A DNA stretch of 57,472 bases, taken from positions 1 through 57,472 of the forward strand of contig JAFGQI010000100.1 of the NCBI GenBank assembly GCA_016935755.1, in the 5' to 3' direction. Of the stretch, positions 8,984 to 16,973 are shown one piece after another. The translations under genes were made by a program, and so were the position numbers. This stretch comes from Anaerolineales bacterium (GTDB lineage: Bacteria; Chloroflexota; Anaerolineae; Anaerolineales; UBA4823). Position 1 is the stretch's first letter. The number at the start of each line of letters is the position of its first letter. The notes under the pieces were generated by a model. That model ran no database searches and was not told the origin of the DNA. It was given only the letters and a program-made list of their open reading frames with translations.

Positions 8984-9595
8984 TCAAACCATATCAGCAG
9001 GAACCACGTGCAGCATTTCATCCGTGACAAGCAAATTTTGAAAATTATCAAAGCTCAGGTCACGGAATGGAAGCTTATGTTCAGTTTGTAAGTTCTGGAA
9101 CAGCATGGTGTAGCTTGCCTGGACGCTGGCTCGCCAGTTTAACCCCAGTTTGGCGCTCAACGCTTGAATGGTGGTTGAATCGGGCCCCTCAATTTCGACG
9201 AAATTACCATAGGGCATCTCATCCAGGGCGATGTGCAGGCCGGGCAGCTCATATTGGGCGCGGTATTTCTCGTAGATCATGCCGATCTGATAGCCCAGGG
9301 CCTCCAAGAGGCGCTGCGCCGCTCCAAAATCGCTTACGATGAACTCAATCTCCTGACGAACGCGCACGCCATCATCGCCATGCGCAGGGCCTTTATAGGT
9401 CAGCCGGGCAGCCGTATCCTGGCGCAGGCGGAGCACCTGAAAGCTTCGCGCCAGGTCGCCCTGTGGAGTATCGAAGCGCAAATTGGTTTCTAAAGTGCGC
9501 GGCTGTGACAGCTCTGCTCCCAATGCTATGAGCCGCTGCTCCACCCGGCTGATATTCTGCACATAGAACTTTACTTCAATCTCCTGATCTTCCAT
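8984..9595 (-). CDS. CYTH-domain protein (CyaB / class IV adenylate cyclase-like)
   Basis: 203 residues of the CYTH superfamily (triphosphate tunnel enzymes). The hallmark ExExK is present at the N-terminus as EIEVKFYV, followed by RLRQD, LTYKGP, VRQEIEFIV and the late acidic VEIEGP of the tunnel. Members hydrolyse inorganic triphosphate or ThTP, or cyclise ATP; CyaB-like length and the strand order suggest the class IV group, but activity cannot be told by eye. AAGGATAGGTGA provides a ribosome site. It lies 15 bp after the BCCP gene and 18 bp before recQ, so they probably share a message. Confidence 0.85.
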   Translation of the reverse strand: MEDQEIEVKFYVQNISRVEQRLIALGAELSQPRTLETNLRFDTPQGDLARSFQVLRLRQDTAARLTYKGPAHGDDGVRVRQEIEFIVSDFGAAQRLLEALGYQIGMIYEKYRAQYELPGLHIALDEMPYGNFVEIEGPDSTTIQALSAKLGLNWRASVQASYTMLFQNLQTEHKLPFRDLSFDNFQNLLVTDEMLHVVPADMV

Positions 9596-9610
9596 CTGCT
9601 CACCTATCCT

Positions 9611-10111
9611 TCACCCTACGCTCAACATCACCTGGTGCTGTTCAACATTGTCGCCGGCTTTTACGCGCAGCCGCGAGACAACTCCTGGACGTGGGGCTTT
9701 TAACTCATTTTGCATCTTCATTGACTCTAAAACGACCAGCACATCCCCTTTGAGCACTTCCTGGCCCTCGCTGACATGCACTGATACCACTAATCCGGGC
9801 ATAGGCGCTTTGAGGTGATACTCTTCGCCCATGCTCACCCCGCCAGTGGTTGCTACCCGCAATCGTTTCTCGGCTTCATCTTCAACCAGAGCCGGGTAGG
9901 AGTTGCCGTGAAACAGCACCTGCCAGCCTCGCTCTTCACCCGGGTACACATAGGCCTCATAAGATCTGCCTTCGATCAGCAGAGAATAGACCGGCTGGTC
10001 GCAAATCGAGTCAAAATCAACCGCGTAAATCTTGCCATTCAGCGATATCTGATGCTCATCGATGATTTCGACCAGGAATTCCTTTTCGCTCAGGGTGGTG
10101 ATGTAACGCAT
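9611..10111 (-). CDS. Biotin carboxyl carrier subunit of acyl-CoA carboxylase
   Basis: 166-residue biotin-bearing subunit. The C-terminal 75 residues form the biotinyl domain with the target lysine in VVLESMKMQNEL (the MKM motif), preceded by LKAPMPGLVVSVHVSEGQEV. The N-terminal 90 residues contain a small beta-rich BT-type segment (RYITTLSEKEFLVEIIDEH) that contacts the carboxylase subunits in propionyl-CoA-type enzymes. I chose ATG 10111; upstream extension would run into the carboxylase gene. No clear ribosome site, so coupling with the gene 22 bp upstream is likely. Confidence 0.93.
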   Translation of the reverse strand: MRYITTLSEKEFLVEIIDEHQISLNGKIYAVDFDSICDQPVYSLLIEGRSYEAYVYPGEERGWQVLFHGNSYPALVEDEAEKRLRVATTGGVSMGEEYHLKAPMPGLVVSVHVSEGQEVLKGDVLVVLESMKMQNELKAPRPGVVSRLRVKAGDNVEQHQVMLSVG

Positions 10112-10133
10112 CGCTAGATCGCTTTCATTCGTG

Positions 10134-11645
10134 TTAATGGCGCAGGCGCTCCCAGCGGCCTGCCCGTTTCCAGTTGTTGTCATCACCAGCACTGCCCCGC
10201 ATGATATTCGCGGCGCGTTGAGTCTGGCGATGCGCTACCAGGGTGGCAAAGATGGCGGCGATCTCAGCCTGCTCATTATCGCCAGCAGCTTCTGCCATCG
10301 TAAAACGATTCTCAACAAAACGAGTGTCGAAACGACCAGCCATGAAGTGGTGAGAATCCATCAGCTTCTGGTGGAAAGGGATATTGGTGCGCACACCAAC
10401 GATCTGGTATTCTTCCAAAGCCCGGCGCATCCGCAGGATTGCCTCGGCGCGCGTCTCACCCCACACAATCAGCTTGGAAATCAGCGAATCATAAAAGGGT
10501 GAAATTTCGAAACCAGGGTAGACTCCTGTATCTATACGGACGCCAGGGCCGGTGGGCAGCAGAATATGGGTGATCCTCCCCGTAGATGGCATGAAATTGT
10601 TATAGGGGTCTTCAGCGTTCACCCGGCAGTCGATGGACCAACCGTTCAGGTGGACGTCCTCCTGGGTATAGCGCATCTGCCGCCCGCGAGCGATGCGGAT
10701 TTGCTCTTTGACGATGTCAATGCCTGTAACGGCCTCCGTCACTGGATGCTCAACCTGCAAGCGGGTGTTCATTTCTAAAAAGTAATAGTTCTTATCCTGA
10801 TCCACCAGGAATTCAATCGTGCCGGCGTTGACATAACCTACCGCCTGAGCGGCGCGCACCGCCAGTTCGCCCATGCGCTGGCGCAAATCCCCATCCTCAT
10901 CGATGAAAGGTGAGGGGGCTTCTTCCACCAGCTTTTGGTGGCGGCGCTGCAGCGAGCACTCGCGCTCGCCCAGATAGATCGTATTACCAAATGAATCAGC
11001 CAGCACCTGGATTTCGATGTGACGGGCGCCTTCTACCAGCTTCTCCAGGTAGACATTGCCATCACCGAAAGCCGCCTCGGCTTCTCGCCGGGCAGAGGTG
11101 ATCAGGTCTGGCATTTCATCCAGGCTGTGCACCTCGCGCATGCCCTTACCTCCCCCGCCGGCAGTAGCCTTGATCAGCAAGGGGAAGCCAATGCCTGGCG
11201 CCAATCGCAGCAGTTCCTCGTCCCTCAGCGAGCCTTCCCCCTCCGTACCAGGCACCACCGGCACGCCTGCAGCAGAAACCGTGCTGCGCGCCACAGCCTT
11301 ATCGCCCATCGCAGCGATGGCAGTGGGCTTGGGACCAATGAACGCTAAACCGGCGTCCAGGCAGGCCTGGGCAAAATCCGCGCGCTCCGCCAGGAAGCCA
11401 TACCCAGGATGAATGCCGCCTGCACCACTCTTTTTTGCAATCTCAATAATCTTCTCACCCCGCAGATACGACTGCCGGGATGGGGCAGGGCCGAGCAGGT
11501 AAGCCTCGTCGGCATAGCGCACATGCAGCGCCTGGCGATCCGCCTCGGAGAAAACCGCCACCGTCTGCAGTCCCAGCTCGCGACAAGCGCGGATAATGCG
11601 CACTGCGATCTCCCCCCGATTGGCAATCAAAACTTTATTAAACAT
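10134..11645 (-). CDS. accC: Biotin carboxylase subunit of acyl-CoA carboxylase
   Basis: ATP-grasp enzyme that carboxylates biotin with bicarbonate. Residues 1-115 form the pre-ATP-grasp fold (NKVLIANRGEIAVRIIRACR), 116-330 the ATP-grasp with the glycine loop KATAGGGGKGMREV and the catalytic LQVEHPVTEAVTGIDIV, and the rest the C-terminal lid (WSIDCRVNAEDP). 503 residues is about 50 longer than E. coli AccC at the C-terminus. No Shine-Dalgarno is seen before ATG 11645, only 3 bp after the carboxyltransferase stop, so translation probably depends on coupling. Paired with PccB-type beta subunit it likely serves a propionyl- or acetyl-CoA carboxylase. Confidence 0.94.
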   Translation of the reverse strand: MFNKVLIANRGEIAVRIIRACRELGLQTVAVFSEADRQALHVRYADEAYLLGPAPSRQSYLRGEKIIEIAKKSGAGGIHPGYGFLAERADFAQACLDAGLAFIGPKPTAIAAMGDKAVARSTVSAAGVPVVPGTEGEGSLRDEELLRLAPGIGFPLLIKATAGGGGKGMREVHSLDEMPDLITSARREAEAAFGDGNVYLEKLVEGARHIEIQVLADSFGNTIYLGERECSLQRRHQKLVEEAPSPFIDEDGDLRQRMGELAVRAAQAVGYVNAGTIEFLVDQDKNYYFLEMNTRLQVEHPVTEAVTGIDIVKEQIRIARGRQMRYTQEDVHLNGWSIDCRVNAEDPYNNFMPSTGRITHILLPTGPGVRIDTGVYPGFEISPFYDSLISKLIVWGETRAEAILRMRRALEEYQIVGVRTNIPFHQKLMDSHHFMAGRFDTRFVENRFTMAEAAGDNEQAEIAAIFATLVAHRQTQRAANIMRGSAGDDNNWKRAGRWERLRH

Positions 11646-11648
11646 AAT

Positions 11649-13196
11649 TTATAACGGAATACAGCCATGCTTCTTGGGCGGATTATTGTCGCGCTTGTTG
11701 GACAGCATCTCCAGTGCGTTGATCAGGCGCGGGCGGGTCTCACGCGGTTCGATTACATCATCGATGTAGCCACGCGAGGCCGCTATGTAGGGATTGGCAA
11801 AGCGGAGGCGGTAATCTGCTACCAATTCAGCTTTGCGCTGCTGGGGATCGTCAGATTGGTTCAGTTCTTTTCGGAAGATGATATTGACCGCCCCATCTGG
11901 CCCCATCACAGCAATTTCAGCGCTGGGCCAGGCCAGATTCAGGTCGCCGCGGATATGCTTGCTGCTCATGACATCGTAGGCGCCGCCGTAGGCTTTGCGG
12001 GTGATCACGGTCAGCTTGGGCACAGTGGCCTCACAGTAAGCGTACAGCAGCTTAGAGCCTGACCGGATAATCCCGCCATGCTCCTGTATCGTGCCGGGCA
12101 AAAATCCTGGCACATCCACAAAAGTGAGGACAGGAATGTTGAAGGCGTCGCAGAAGCGGATGAAACGGGCGGCTTTCTCGGATGAGTTGATATCCAGCAC
12201 CCCTGCCAGCACCATAGGTTGGTTCGCCACAATGCCGATGCTGTGTCCACCCAGTCGGGCGAAACCCACCACGATGTTCGCAGCGTAATTTTCGTGTATC
12301 TCATAGAACTGCCCATCATCCACCACCAGATGAATCACGTCCTTAATATTATACGGCTTGCTGGGGTCATCCGGCACAAGGCTGTCCAACTCCTCAGCCA
12401 TGCGCAGCGGGTCATCGCCGTTAGAGATGAAGGGCGGATCCTCCAGGTTGTTCTGAGGCAGATAAGATAGCAGACGGCGGATTTGATAGAGCGCCTCCCC
12501 CTCGCTGTCGCAGGCGACATGGCAGACGCCTGAGACTTCGGAATGCACCCCTGCCCCGCCCAGTTCTTCATGTGATACTTCCTCGTGCGTGACCGTCTTG
12601 ACCACATCCGGGCCGGTGACAAACATGTAAGAAGAGGAGCGCACCATAAAGATAAAGTCGGTCAAGGCGGGCGAATACACCGCCCCGCCAGCGCAGGGGC
12701 CCATCACCGCGCTGATCTGCGGAATGACCCCAGAGACCAGGGTGTTGCGCAGGAAGATATCGGCATAGCCGCCCAGTGAGATTACCCCCTCCTGGATGCG
12801 CGCCCCACCCGAGTCGTTCAGCCCGATGACTGGCGCGCCATTCTTCAAGGCCATATCCATGATCTTGCAGACCTTTTCAGCATGCGCTTCACCCAGGCTG
12901 CCCCCAATGACGGTGAAATCCTGTGAGAAGACATACACCAACCTTCCATCGATTGTCCCCCAACCGGTGACCACGCTGTCACCCAGGAACTTCTGCTGAT
13001 CCAGACCGAAATCTGTTGTGCGGTGCTGCACAAAAGCATCCATCTCACGAAAAGAGCCGCGGTCCAAGAGCAAGTCCAGGCGTTCGCGCGCGGTCATGCG
13101 GCCGCGCTGGTGCTGCGCCTCGATGCGATCAGGCCCGCCGCCCTGATGACTCTGCGAGCGCAATTCACGCAATCTCTGGATTTTCGGATTGCCCAT
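11649..13196 (-). CDS. Carboxyltransferase (beta) subunit of acyl-CoA carboxylase, PccB type
   Basis: 515-residue crotonase-fold carboxyltransferase that moves CO2 from biotin to an acyl-CoA, forming methylmalonyl- or malonyl-CoA. Family marks are [18 protein letters not shown], the oxyanion loops [14 protein letters not shown] and [17 protein letters not shown] in the N half, and [20 protein letters not shown] and [19 protein letters not shown] in the C half. GGAGG stands six bases before ATG 13196. Because biotin carboxylase and BCCP follow directly and no decarboxylase membrane subunits are present, I read it as a carboxylase rather than a Na+-pumping decarboxylase. Acyl specificity is undetermined. 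Confidence 0.94.
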   Translation of the reverse strand: MGNPKIQRLRELRSQSHQGGGPDRIEAQHQRGRMTARERLDLLLDRGSFREMDAFVQHRTTDFGLDQQKFLGDSVVTGWGTIDGRLVYVFSQDFTVIGGSLGEAHAEKVCKIMDMALKNGAPVIGLNDSGGARIQEGVISLGGYADIFLRNTLVSGVIPQISAVMGPCAGGAVYSPALTDFIFMVRSSSYMFVTGPDVVKTVTHEEVSHEELGGAGVHSEVSGVCHVACDSEGEALYQIRRLLSYLPQNNLEDPPFISNGDDPLRMAEELDSLVPDDPSKPYNIKDVIHLVVDDGQFYEIHENYAANIVVGFARLGGHSIGIVANQPMVLAGVLDINSSEKAARFIRFCDAFNIPVLTFVDVPGFLPGTIQEHGGIIRSGSKLLYAYCEATVPKLTVITRKAYGGAYDVMSSKHIRGDLNLAWPSAEIAVMGPDGAVNIIFRKELNQSDDPQQRKAELVADYRLRFANPYIAASRGYIDDVIEPRETRPRLINALEMLSNKRDNNPPKKHGCIPL

Positions 13197-13611
13197 GCGT
13201 GCCTCCGTGAGATACTCTGGCGTAAAATAGTTGGGCTTTCATTGAAACCCAGGCACAAATCGCGAGGATCAGCAAGTTAAGTCCAAGTGAGAAAGGCCAG
13301 CCAACCTGATGATCGATAGCGTTTCTAAAGACCAACCGGTCAAGCCAATAATACAGCGAATAAGCCAACGCCATCGGCAGCAAAATCCGCTGCGCCCAGG
13401 TCTTTCTGAGCCACAAGCCTGCCGCCAGCGTCAGCCCAGCCAGCCCCCAGACCAGGCCGCCGAGGGCGAGATATAACGGCGAAACCGGCAGCAAATCATC
13501 CAGAAACTGCCAGCGAACCACAGCTTGCTGCAGTCGCGCCAGGTTTATTCCTGCTATCAGTAACACGCCCAAAGCCAGCAGGGTTAAGATCAATGGTCGG
13601 CGAGGTTTCAT
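13165..13611 (-). CDS. Small four-helix membrane protein of unknown function
   Basis: 148 residues with four hydrophobic helices at about 7-26, 46-67, 75-92 and 103-122 and a polar C-terminus. No domain recognised. Its last 32 bp overlap the start of the carboxyltransferase gene in another frame, and it follows the dehydrogenase gene by 32 bp, so it is embedded in the acyl-CoA operon. The overlap and codon use of the neighbours support it being real, but its role is unknown. Confidence 0.7.
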   Translation of the reverse strand: MKPRRPLILTLLALGVLLIAGINLARLQQAVVRWQFLDDLLPVSPLYLALGGLVWGLAGLTLAAGLWLRKTWAQRILLPMALAYSLYYWLDRLVFRNAIDHQVGWPFSLGLNLLILAICAWVSMKAQLFYARVSHGGTHGQSENPEIA

Positions 13612-13643
13612 CTAAGTCTTAAAACTTTCTGGTGCAATTACTT

Positions 13644-14672
13644 TCACACAGCCAGGGTGACTTTGCCCATCTGCTGGTTGCTTTCCAGGTATTCCTGAGC
13701 CAAACGAGCATCCGACAAAGGAAAATCGCGATCCAGCACCGGATGCAGCTTGCCGGCAAAGACCAGGCCCATCACCGCGGCGAAATCCTGGTGAGTGCCC
13801 ATGGTCGAGCCAATGATACTGAGGTGTTTGCTGAAGATGAAGCGATTGTCGATCTCGAACTTTGGGCCGCCGGTGTTGCCTACGGTCAGGATGCGCCCAC
13901 CCTTGGCGGCAGCGCGGAAGCTCTGCGGGAAGGTTGTCCCAACGTTGTCCACCACCACATCTACGCCGCGCCGGTTGGTGAGCTGGAAGACAGCTTTCGA
14001 CCAATTTTCATCTTTAGAACGATCAATCAGGTAATCCGCACCCTGCGCTTCAGCCAGAGCCAGCTTCTCGGCGTTCGATCCAACCACATACACCGTCGCC
14101 CCAGCCAGTCTGGCGATCTGGATGCTGGCCAGGTTGACCCCGCCCGAAGCCCCCACCACCAGCACGCTCTCCCCGGCCCGCAGTCCAGCCCGGGTGATCA
14201 GCGAATGCCAGGCGGTGTGATAAACCAGCGCCGCGGCAGCGGCCAAACGTTCTTCCACATCATCAGGCAGAGCCAGCAGGTTATGCTCCGGCAGGACCAC
14301 ATATTCTGCGTAGGTGCCGCGCACCGTCTCGCCCAGCAGATGCCAGTCCCGGCAGCGGTTATCCCAGCCCGCCAGGCACTCGGCGCACCTTCCACAGCTA
14401 AGGTTGGAATTAATCACCACCCGCTGCCCTACCTGCCACTGCGTCACCCCTTCACCCAGAGCCGCCACCTCCCCCGCCCCATCCGCCCCGGGGATATGCG
14501 GATATTCCAGCTTGATGCCCGGCCAGCCCACCCGCACCCATAGATCCAGCCGGTTGAGGGCGGCGGCTTTTAATTTCACCAGGACCTGCCCATGCCCCGG
14601 CTGCGGAGTGGGAAATTCGCCCAGGGTCAATACCTCGGGGGCGCCGTGCTGATGCAGTAATATCGCCTTCAT
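13644..14672 (-). CDS. Zinc-type medium-chain dehydrogenase/reductase
   Basis: 342-residue MDR-superfamily oxidoreductase. The GroES-like domain carries HIPGADGAGEV and the four-cysteine lobe CGRCAECLAGWDNRC that binds structural zinc; the NAD(P) fold shows VLVVGASGGVNLASIQIARLAG, a glycine pattern typical of NADP-linked quinone or alcohol dehydrogenase-like members. Substrate not readable. AAGGATCGAGAAC precedes ATG 14672. It lies 11 bp downstream of the acyl-CoA dehydrogenase, so it may work on an intermediate of the same acyl pathway, for example an enoyl-CoA or ketone. Confidence 0.88.
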   Translation of the reverse strand: MKAILLHQHGAPEVLTLGEFPTPQPGHGQVLVKLKAAALNRLDLWVRVGWPGIKLEYPHIPGADGAGEVAALGEGVTQWQVGQRVVINSNLSCGRCAECLAGWDNRCRDWHLLGETVRGTYAEYVVLPEHNLLALPDDVEERLAAAAALVYHTAWHSLITRAGLRAGESVLVVGASGGVNLASIQIARLAGATVYVVGSNAEKLALAEAQGADYLIDRSKDENWSKAVFQLTNRRGVDVVVDNVGTTFPQSFRAAAKGGRILTVGNTGGPKFEIDNRFIFSKHLSIIGSTMGTHQDFAAVMGLVFAGKLHPVLDRDFPLSDARLAQEYLESNQQMGKVTLAV

Positions 14673-14683
14673 GTTCTCGATCC

Positions 14684-15850
14684 TTATCGTAAACCAGTCT
14701 CCATACGAGCGATGACCATGCGCTGGATTTCGCTGGTGCCTTCGTAAATCTCGGTGATCTTGGCGTCGCGGTAGTAGCGCTCGATGGGCAGTTCCTTGCT
14801 GTAGCCAATCCCGCCATGGATCTGCACCGCAGCATGAGCGACAAACATAGCCGTCTCAGAGGCGAACAGCTTGGCCATAGAAGCCTCCAGGGTGAAGCGC
14901 TCACCGGTGTGCTTGGAGCGCTCTTTGGCCAGGGCAGCCTGGTAGACCAGCAGGCGGGCGGCCTCGATACGTGTCTTCATATCCGCCAGCATGAAGCTGA
15001 TGCCCTGGAATTCGCCGATCTTGTGACCGAAGGCCTCCCGTTCGCGAGCATACTGCACGCTGGCTTCGTAAGCCGCCTCGGCAATCCCCAAAGCCTGCGC
15101 GCCGATACCCACCCGCCCAGCATCCAGCACCACCATAGCGATCTTGAAGCCGTCGCCCTCCTCGCCCAGGCGGTTCTCCACCGGGCAGCGGTAGTCCTCG
15201 AACAGGATTTCGCTGGTAGCGGAAGCGCGGATGCCCAATTTAGGCTCCTTCTTGCCACGGATAAAGCCAGGACGGTCCGCCTCGATCATGAAAGCTGTCA
15301 CCCCCCTGTGCTTCTTTTCCGGGTCAGTCATGGTAAACAGCACCAGGTAGTCCGCCACCGGACCGCTGGTGACCCACGACTTGCGCCCGTTGATCACATA
15401 CACATCGCCATCGCGCACCGCCCGGCCGCGCATGGTGCCAGCGTCCGAGCCGGACATCGGTTCGGTCAGCGAGTAAGCTCCAATCGCCTGCCCTGAGGCG
15501 ACCGGGACGAGGAATTTCTGCCGCTGGGCCTCTGTTCCGAACTTGAGCAGCCCGTAGGCGTAGAGCGAGTTATTGACCGACATGATCGTGCCATGGGCAG
15601 CGTCCGCCCGGCAGATCTCCTCCAGGGCCAGCACATAGGCCAGGGTGTCCATACCCGCCCCACCATACTGCTCGGGCACTTCGATGCCCATAAAGCCCAT
15701 CTCGCCCATCTTCTTGATCGTAGCTCGGGGAAAATCGCCCGATTCATCGAACTCGGCGGCGATGGGAGCAATCTCCTTCTGGGCAAAATCCCACGCCGCC
15801 TGGCGGATCATCTCATGTTCTTCTGTAAAGGGGAAAAGACCTGTGTTCAT
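14684..15850 (-). CDS. Acyl-CoA dehydrogenase
   Basis: 388-residue flavoprotein that introduces an alpha-beta double bond into an acyl-CoA and hands electrons to ETF. Typical blocks are present: AYSLTEPMSGSDAGTMRGRA for FAD and substrate contact, YVINGRKSWVTSGPVADYL, and the C-terminal FAD motif IYEGTSEIQRMVIARM. Length and motifs fit short- to medium-chain or butyryl-type enzymes. GGAGG lies in the leader before ATG 15850, downstream of an extended -10 promoter. It is first in a minus-strand run with an MDR enzyme and acyl-CoA carboxylase. The ETF genes are not in the window. Confidence 0.95.
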   Translation of the reverse strand: MNTGLFPFTEEHEMIRQAAWDFAQKEIAPIAAEFDESGDFPRATIKKMGEMGFMGIEVPEQYGGAGMDTLAYVLALEEICRADAAHGTIMSVNNSLYAYGLLKFGTEAQRQKFLVPVASGQAIGAYSLTEPMSGSDAGTMRGRAVRDGDVYVINGRKSWVTSGPVADYLVLFTMTDPEKKHRGVTAFMIEADRPGFIRGKKEPKLGIRASATSEILFEDYRCPVENRLGEEGDGFKIAMVVLDAGRVGIGAQALGIAEAAYEASVQYAREREAFGHKIGEFQGISFMLADMKTRIEAARLLVYQAALAKERSKHTGERFTLEASMAKLFASETAMFVAHAAVQIHGGIGYSKELPIERYYRDAKITEIYEGTSEIQRMVIARMETGLR

Positions 15851-15893
15851 GCTGCCTCCTGAATGACCACGAGTGAGAGAATGTGAGATAATG

Positions 15894-15902
15894 ATTATAG
15901 CA
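15894..15902 (-). promoter_or_regulatory. Extended -10 promoter of the acyl-CoA operon
   Basis: TGCTATAAT on the minus strand, an extended -10 element with perfect hexamer, 44 bp before ATG 15850. No good -35 hexamer is visible, as expected for extended -10 promoters. GGAGG in the leader fits. Confidence 0.75.
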
Positions 15903-15960
15903 TGGCAGAGAGAAAATTCCGATCGGACGATTCACCAGATTAACTCGCAGGCCAGTAACG

Positions 15961-16389
15961 TTATCGGGTTGGGATGAACTGGATATCAACCAGATAAGCG
16001 GCACGGTGCGCCTGATCTTCATCCAGGGTGCACAGCGGCAGTCCCAACATCTCCGCGGCAGACACATAGAGAGCATCCGCGCAGCGCAGACCCAGCTGTC
16101 CAGCAAAACGAGCGGCTGATTCAACCAGCGTACGTTCCATTTCGATCAATCGCAGACCCGGCAGGTTCTGCAGACGCACCATCGTTTGCTCTGCCAGTTC
16201 TGGACTGCCCGTGCGCCGGGAGATCGCTCCAGCCACTTCCGCCAGCAGAATAGATGGTGAAATCAATAGTATGTTCTCGCTGCGTCGGGCTGCCATCCAG
16301 ATGCGCACTGGCTGGTGGAAGGCATCCTGGGATACCAGGCGCGCTACCCAGACGCTGGCATCTACCACAATCATCGCTGCGCCTGGCAT
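15961..16389 (-). CDS. PIN-domain toxin (VapC-like ribonuclease)
   Basis: 142-residue PIN nuclease. The acidic quartet appears as VVDASVW (Asp10), a mid Glu in ILLAEVAGAI, the Asp in RCADALYVSAA and the late Asp in CTLDEDQ. Such proteins cleave RNA as the toxic half of VapBC pairs. I start it at ATG 16389, which shares one base with the antitoxin stop (TGATG); an internal ATG at 16374 is possible and gives the standard MIVVDASVW start. It is last in a short minus-strand pair divergent from gatC. Confidence 0.88.
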   Translation of the reverse strand: MPGAAMIVVDASVWVARLVSQDAFHQPVRIWMAARRSENILLISPSILLAEVAGAISRRTGSPELAEQTMVRLQNLPGLRLIEMERTLVESAARFAGQLGLRCADALYVSAAEMLGLPLCTLDEDQAHRAAYLVDIQFIPTR

Positions 16390-16625
16390 CAGCGCCGTCC
16401 CTCGGCGATCGCCTGGCTGGCTAAGACATCCTGAGGCCACTGACGACCAATCCGAGCCGCCAATTCATCCAGCTCCGCCCAGGCCTGCGCCTCCTGCTCA
16501 TGGCTGGTCGCCGGTTCGACCGGCACCAGCATGGCTACCACCCTGCCGTGATAGGTGAAATGAAAATCAATTCGCCTGGCGATACCCAGCCACACTTGCG
16601 GTATACTTATAGCGCTCAAGTCCAC
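16389..16625 (-). CDS. Short Phd/VapB-type antitoxin, N-terminus unclear
   Basis: Antitoxin partner of the PIN toxin, up to 78 residues. The segment TYHGRVVAMLVPVEP is the end of a Phd/YefM-like DNA-binding domain and the tail AWAELDELAARIGRQWPQ is a usual toxin-binding helix. What should precede it (about 25 residues of strand-helix DNA-binding fold) does not look like the family. The only available starts are GTG 16625 or nearby TTG/GTG, and the 5' end overlaps the gatC -10 region and leader. The gene may be 5'-truncated and recruited a new start, or regulate gatC directly. Confidence 0.65.
   Translation of the reverse strand: MDLSAISIPQVWLGIARRIDFHFTYHGRVVAMLVPVEPATSHEQEAQAWAELDELAARIGRQWPQDVLASQAIAEGRR
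16602..16607 (+). promoter_or_regulatory. Probable -10 box of the gatC operon
   Basis: TATACT about 36 bp before the gatC start, giving a leader near 29 nt with AGAAGG ahead of ATG 16643. No clear -35. It lies inside the first codons of the antitoxin frame on the other strand. Confidence 0.4.
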
Positions 16626-16642
16626 CCAACAAGAAGGCCCCG

Positions 16643-16960
16643 ATGACCGATACCATCTCCCCTGAACTCTTCAACCATCTCGTCCACCTGGCAGCCCTGG
16701 AGCTGACCACCGAGGAGGCCGAGTACCTGCGCGGGCAGCTCAACAACCAGCTCAAGGCGATCCACGAACTGGAAGCCATCCCGCTCGAGCCGGGTGCTGC
16801 AGTTACATCCCACGGCGTGCCTTATACCGCCGAAAGCCGCCCGCCCATCCGCCAGGATGACTGGCTGCCCTGCCCCGACGCCGCTGAAATCCTGGCCCAG
16901 GCGCCGGAGACGCAGGATGGCTACATCATCGTGCCAGAAATCCCACACACCGATCTATAG
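16643..16960 (+). CDS. gatC: Asp/Glu-tRNA amidotransferase subunit C
   Basis: 105-residue GatC, the belt subunit that ties GatA and GatB of the enzyme turning misacylated Glu-tRNA(Gln) or Asp-tRNA(Asn) into the amide. The family start ISPELFNHLVHLAALELTTEEA and the middle LNNQLKAIHELEAIPL are present. AGAAGG is spaced six bases from ATG 16643. It opens a seven-gene plus-strand run that reaches gatB only after five intervening genes. Confidence 0.95.
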   Translation: MTDTISPELFNHLVHLAALELTTEEAEYLRGQLNNQLKAIHELEAIPLEPGAAVTSHGVPYTAESRPPIRQDDWLPCPDAAEILAQAPETQDGYIIVPEIPHTDL

Positions 16961-16973
16961 AAGGGCAGAACGC

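Noticed and set aside
13632-14543. Open frame of about 300 codons opposite the MDR gene
   Set aside because: Shadow of the MDR coding sequence; no domain and no ribosome site.
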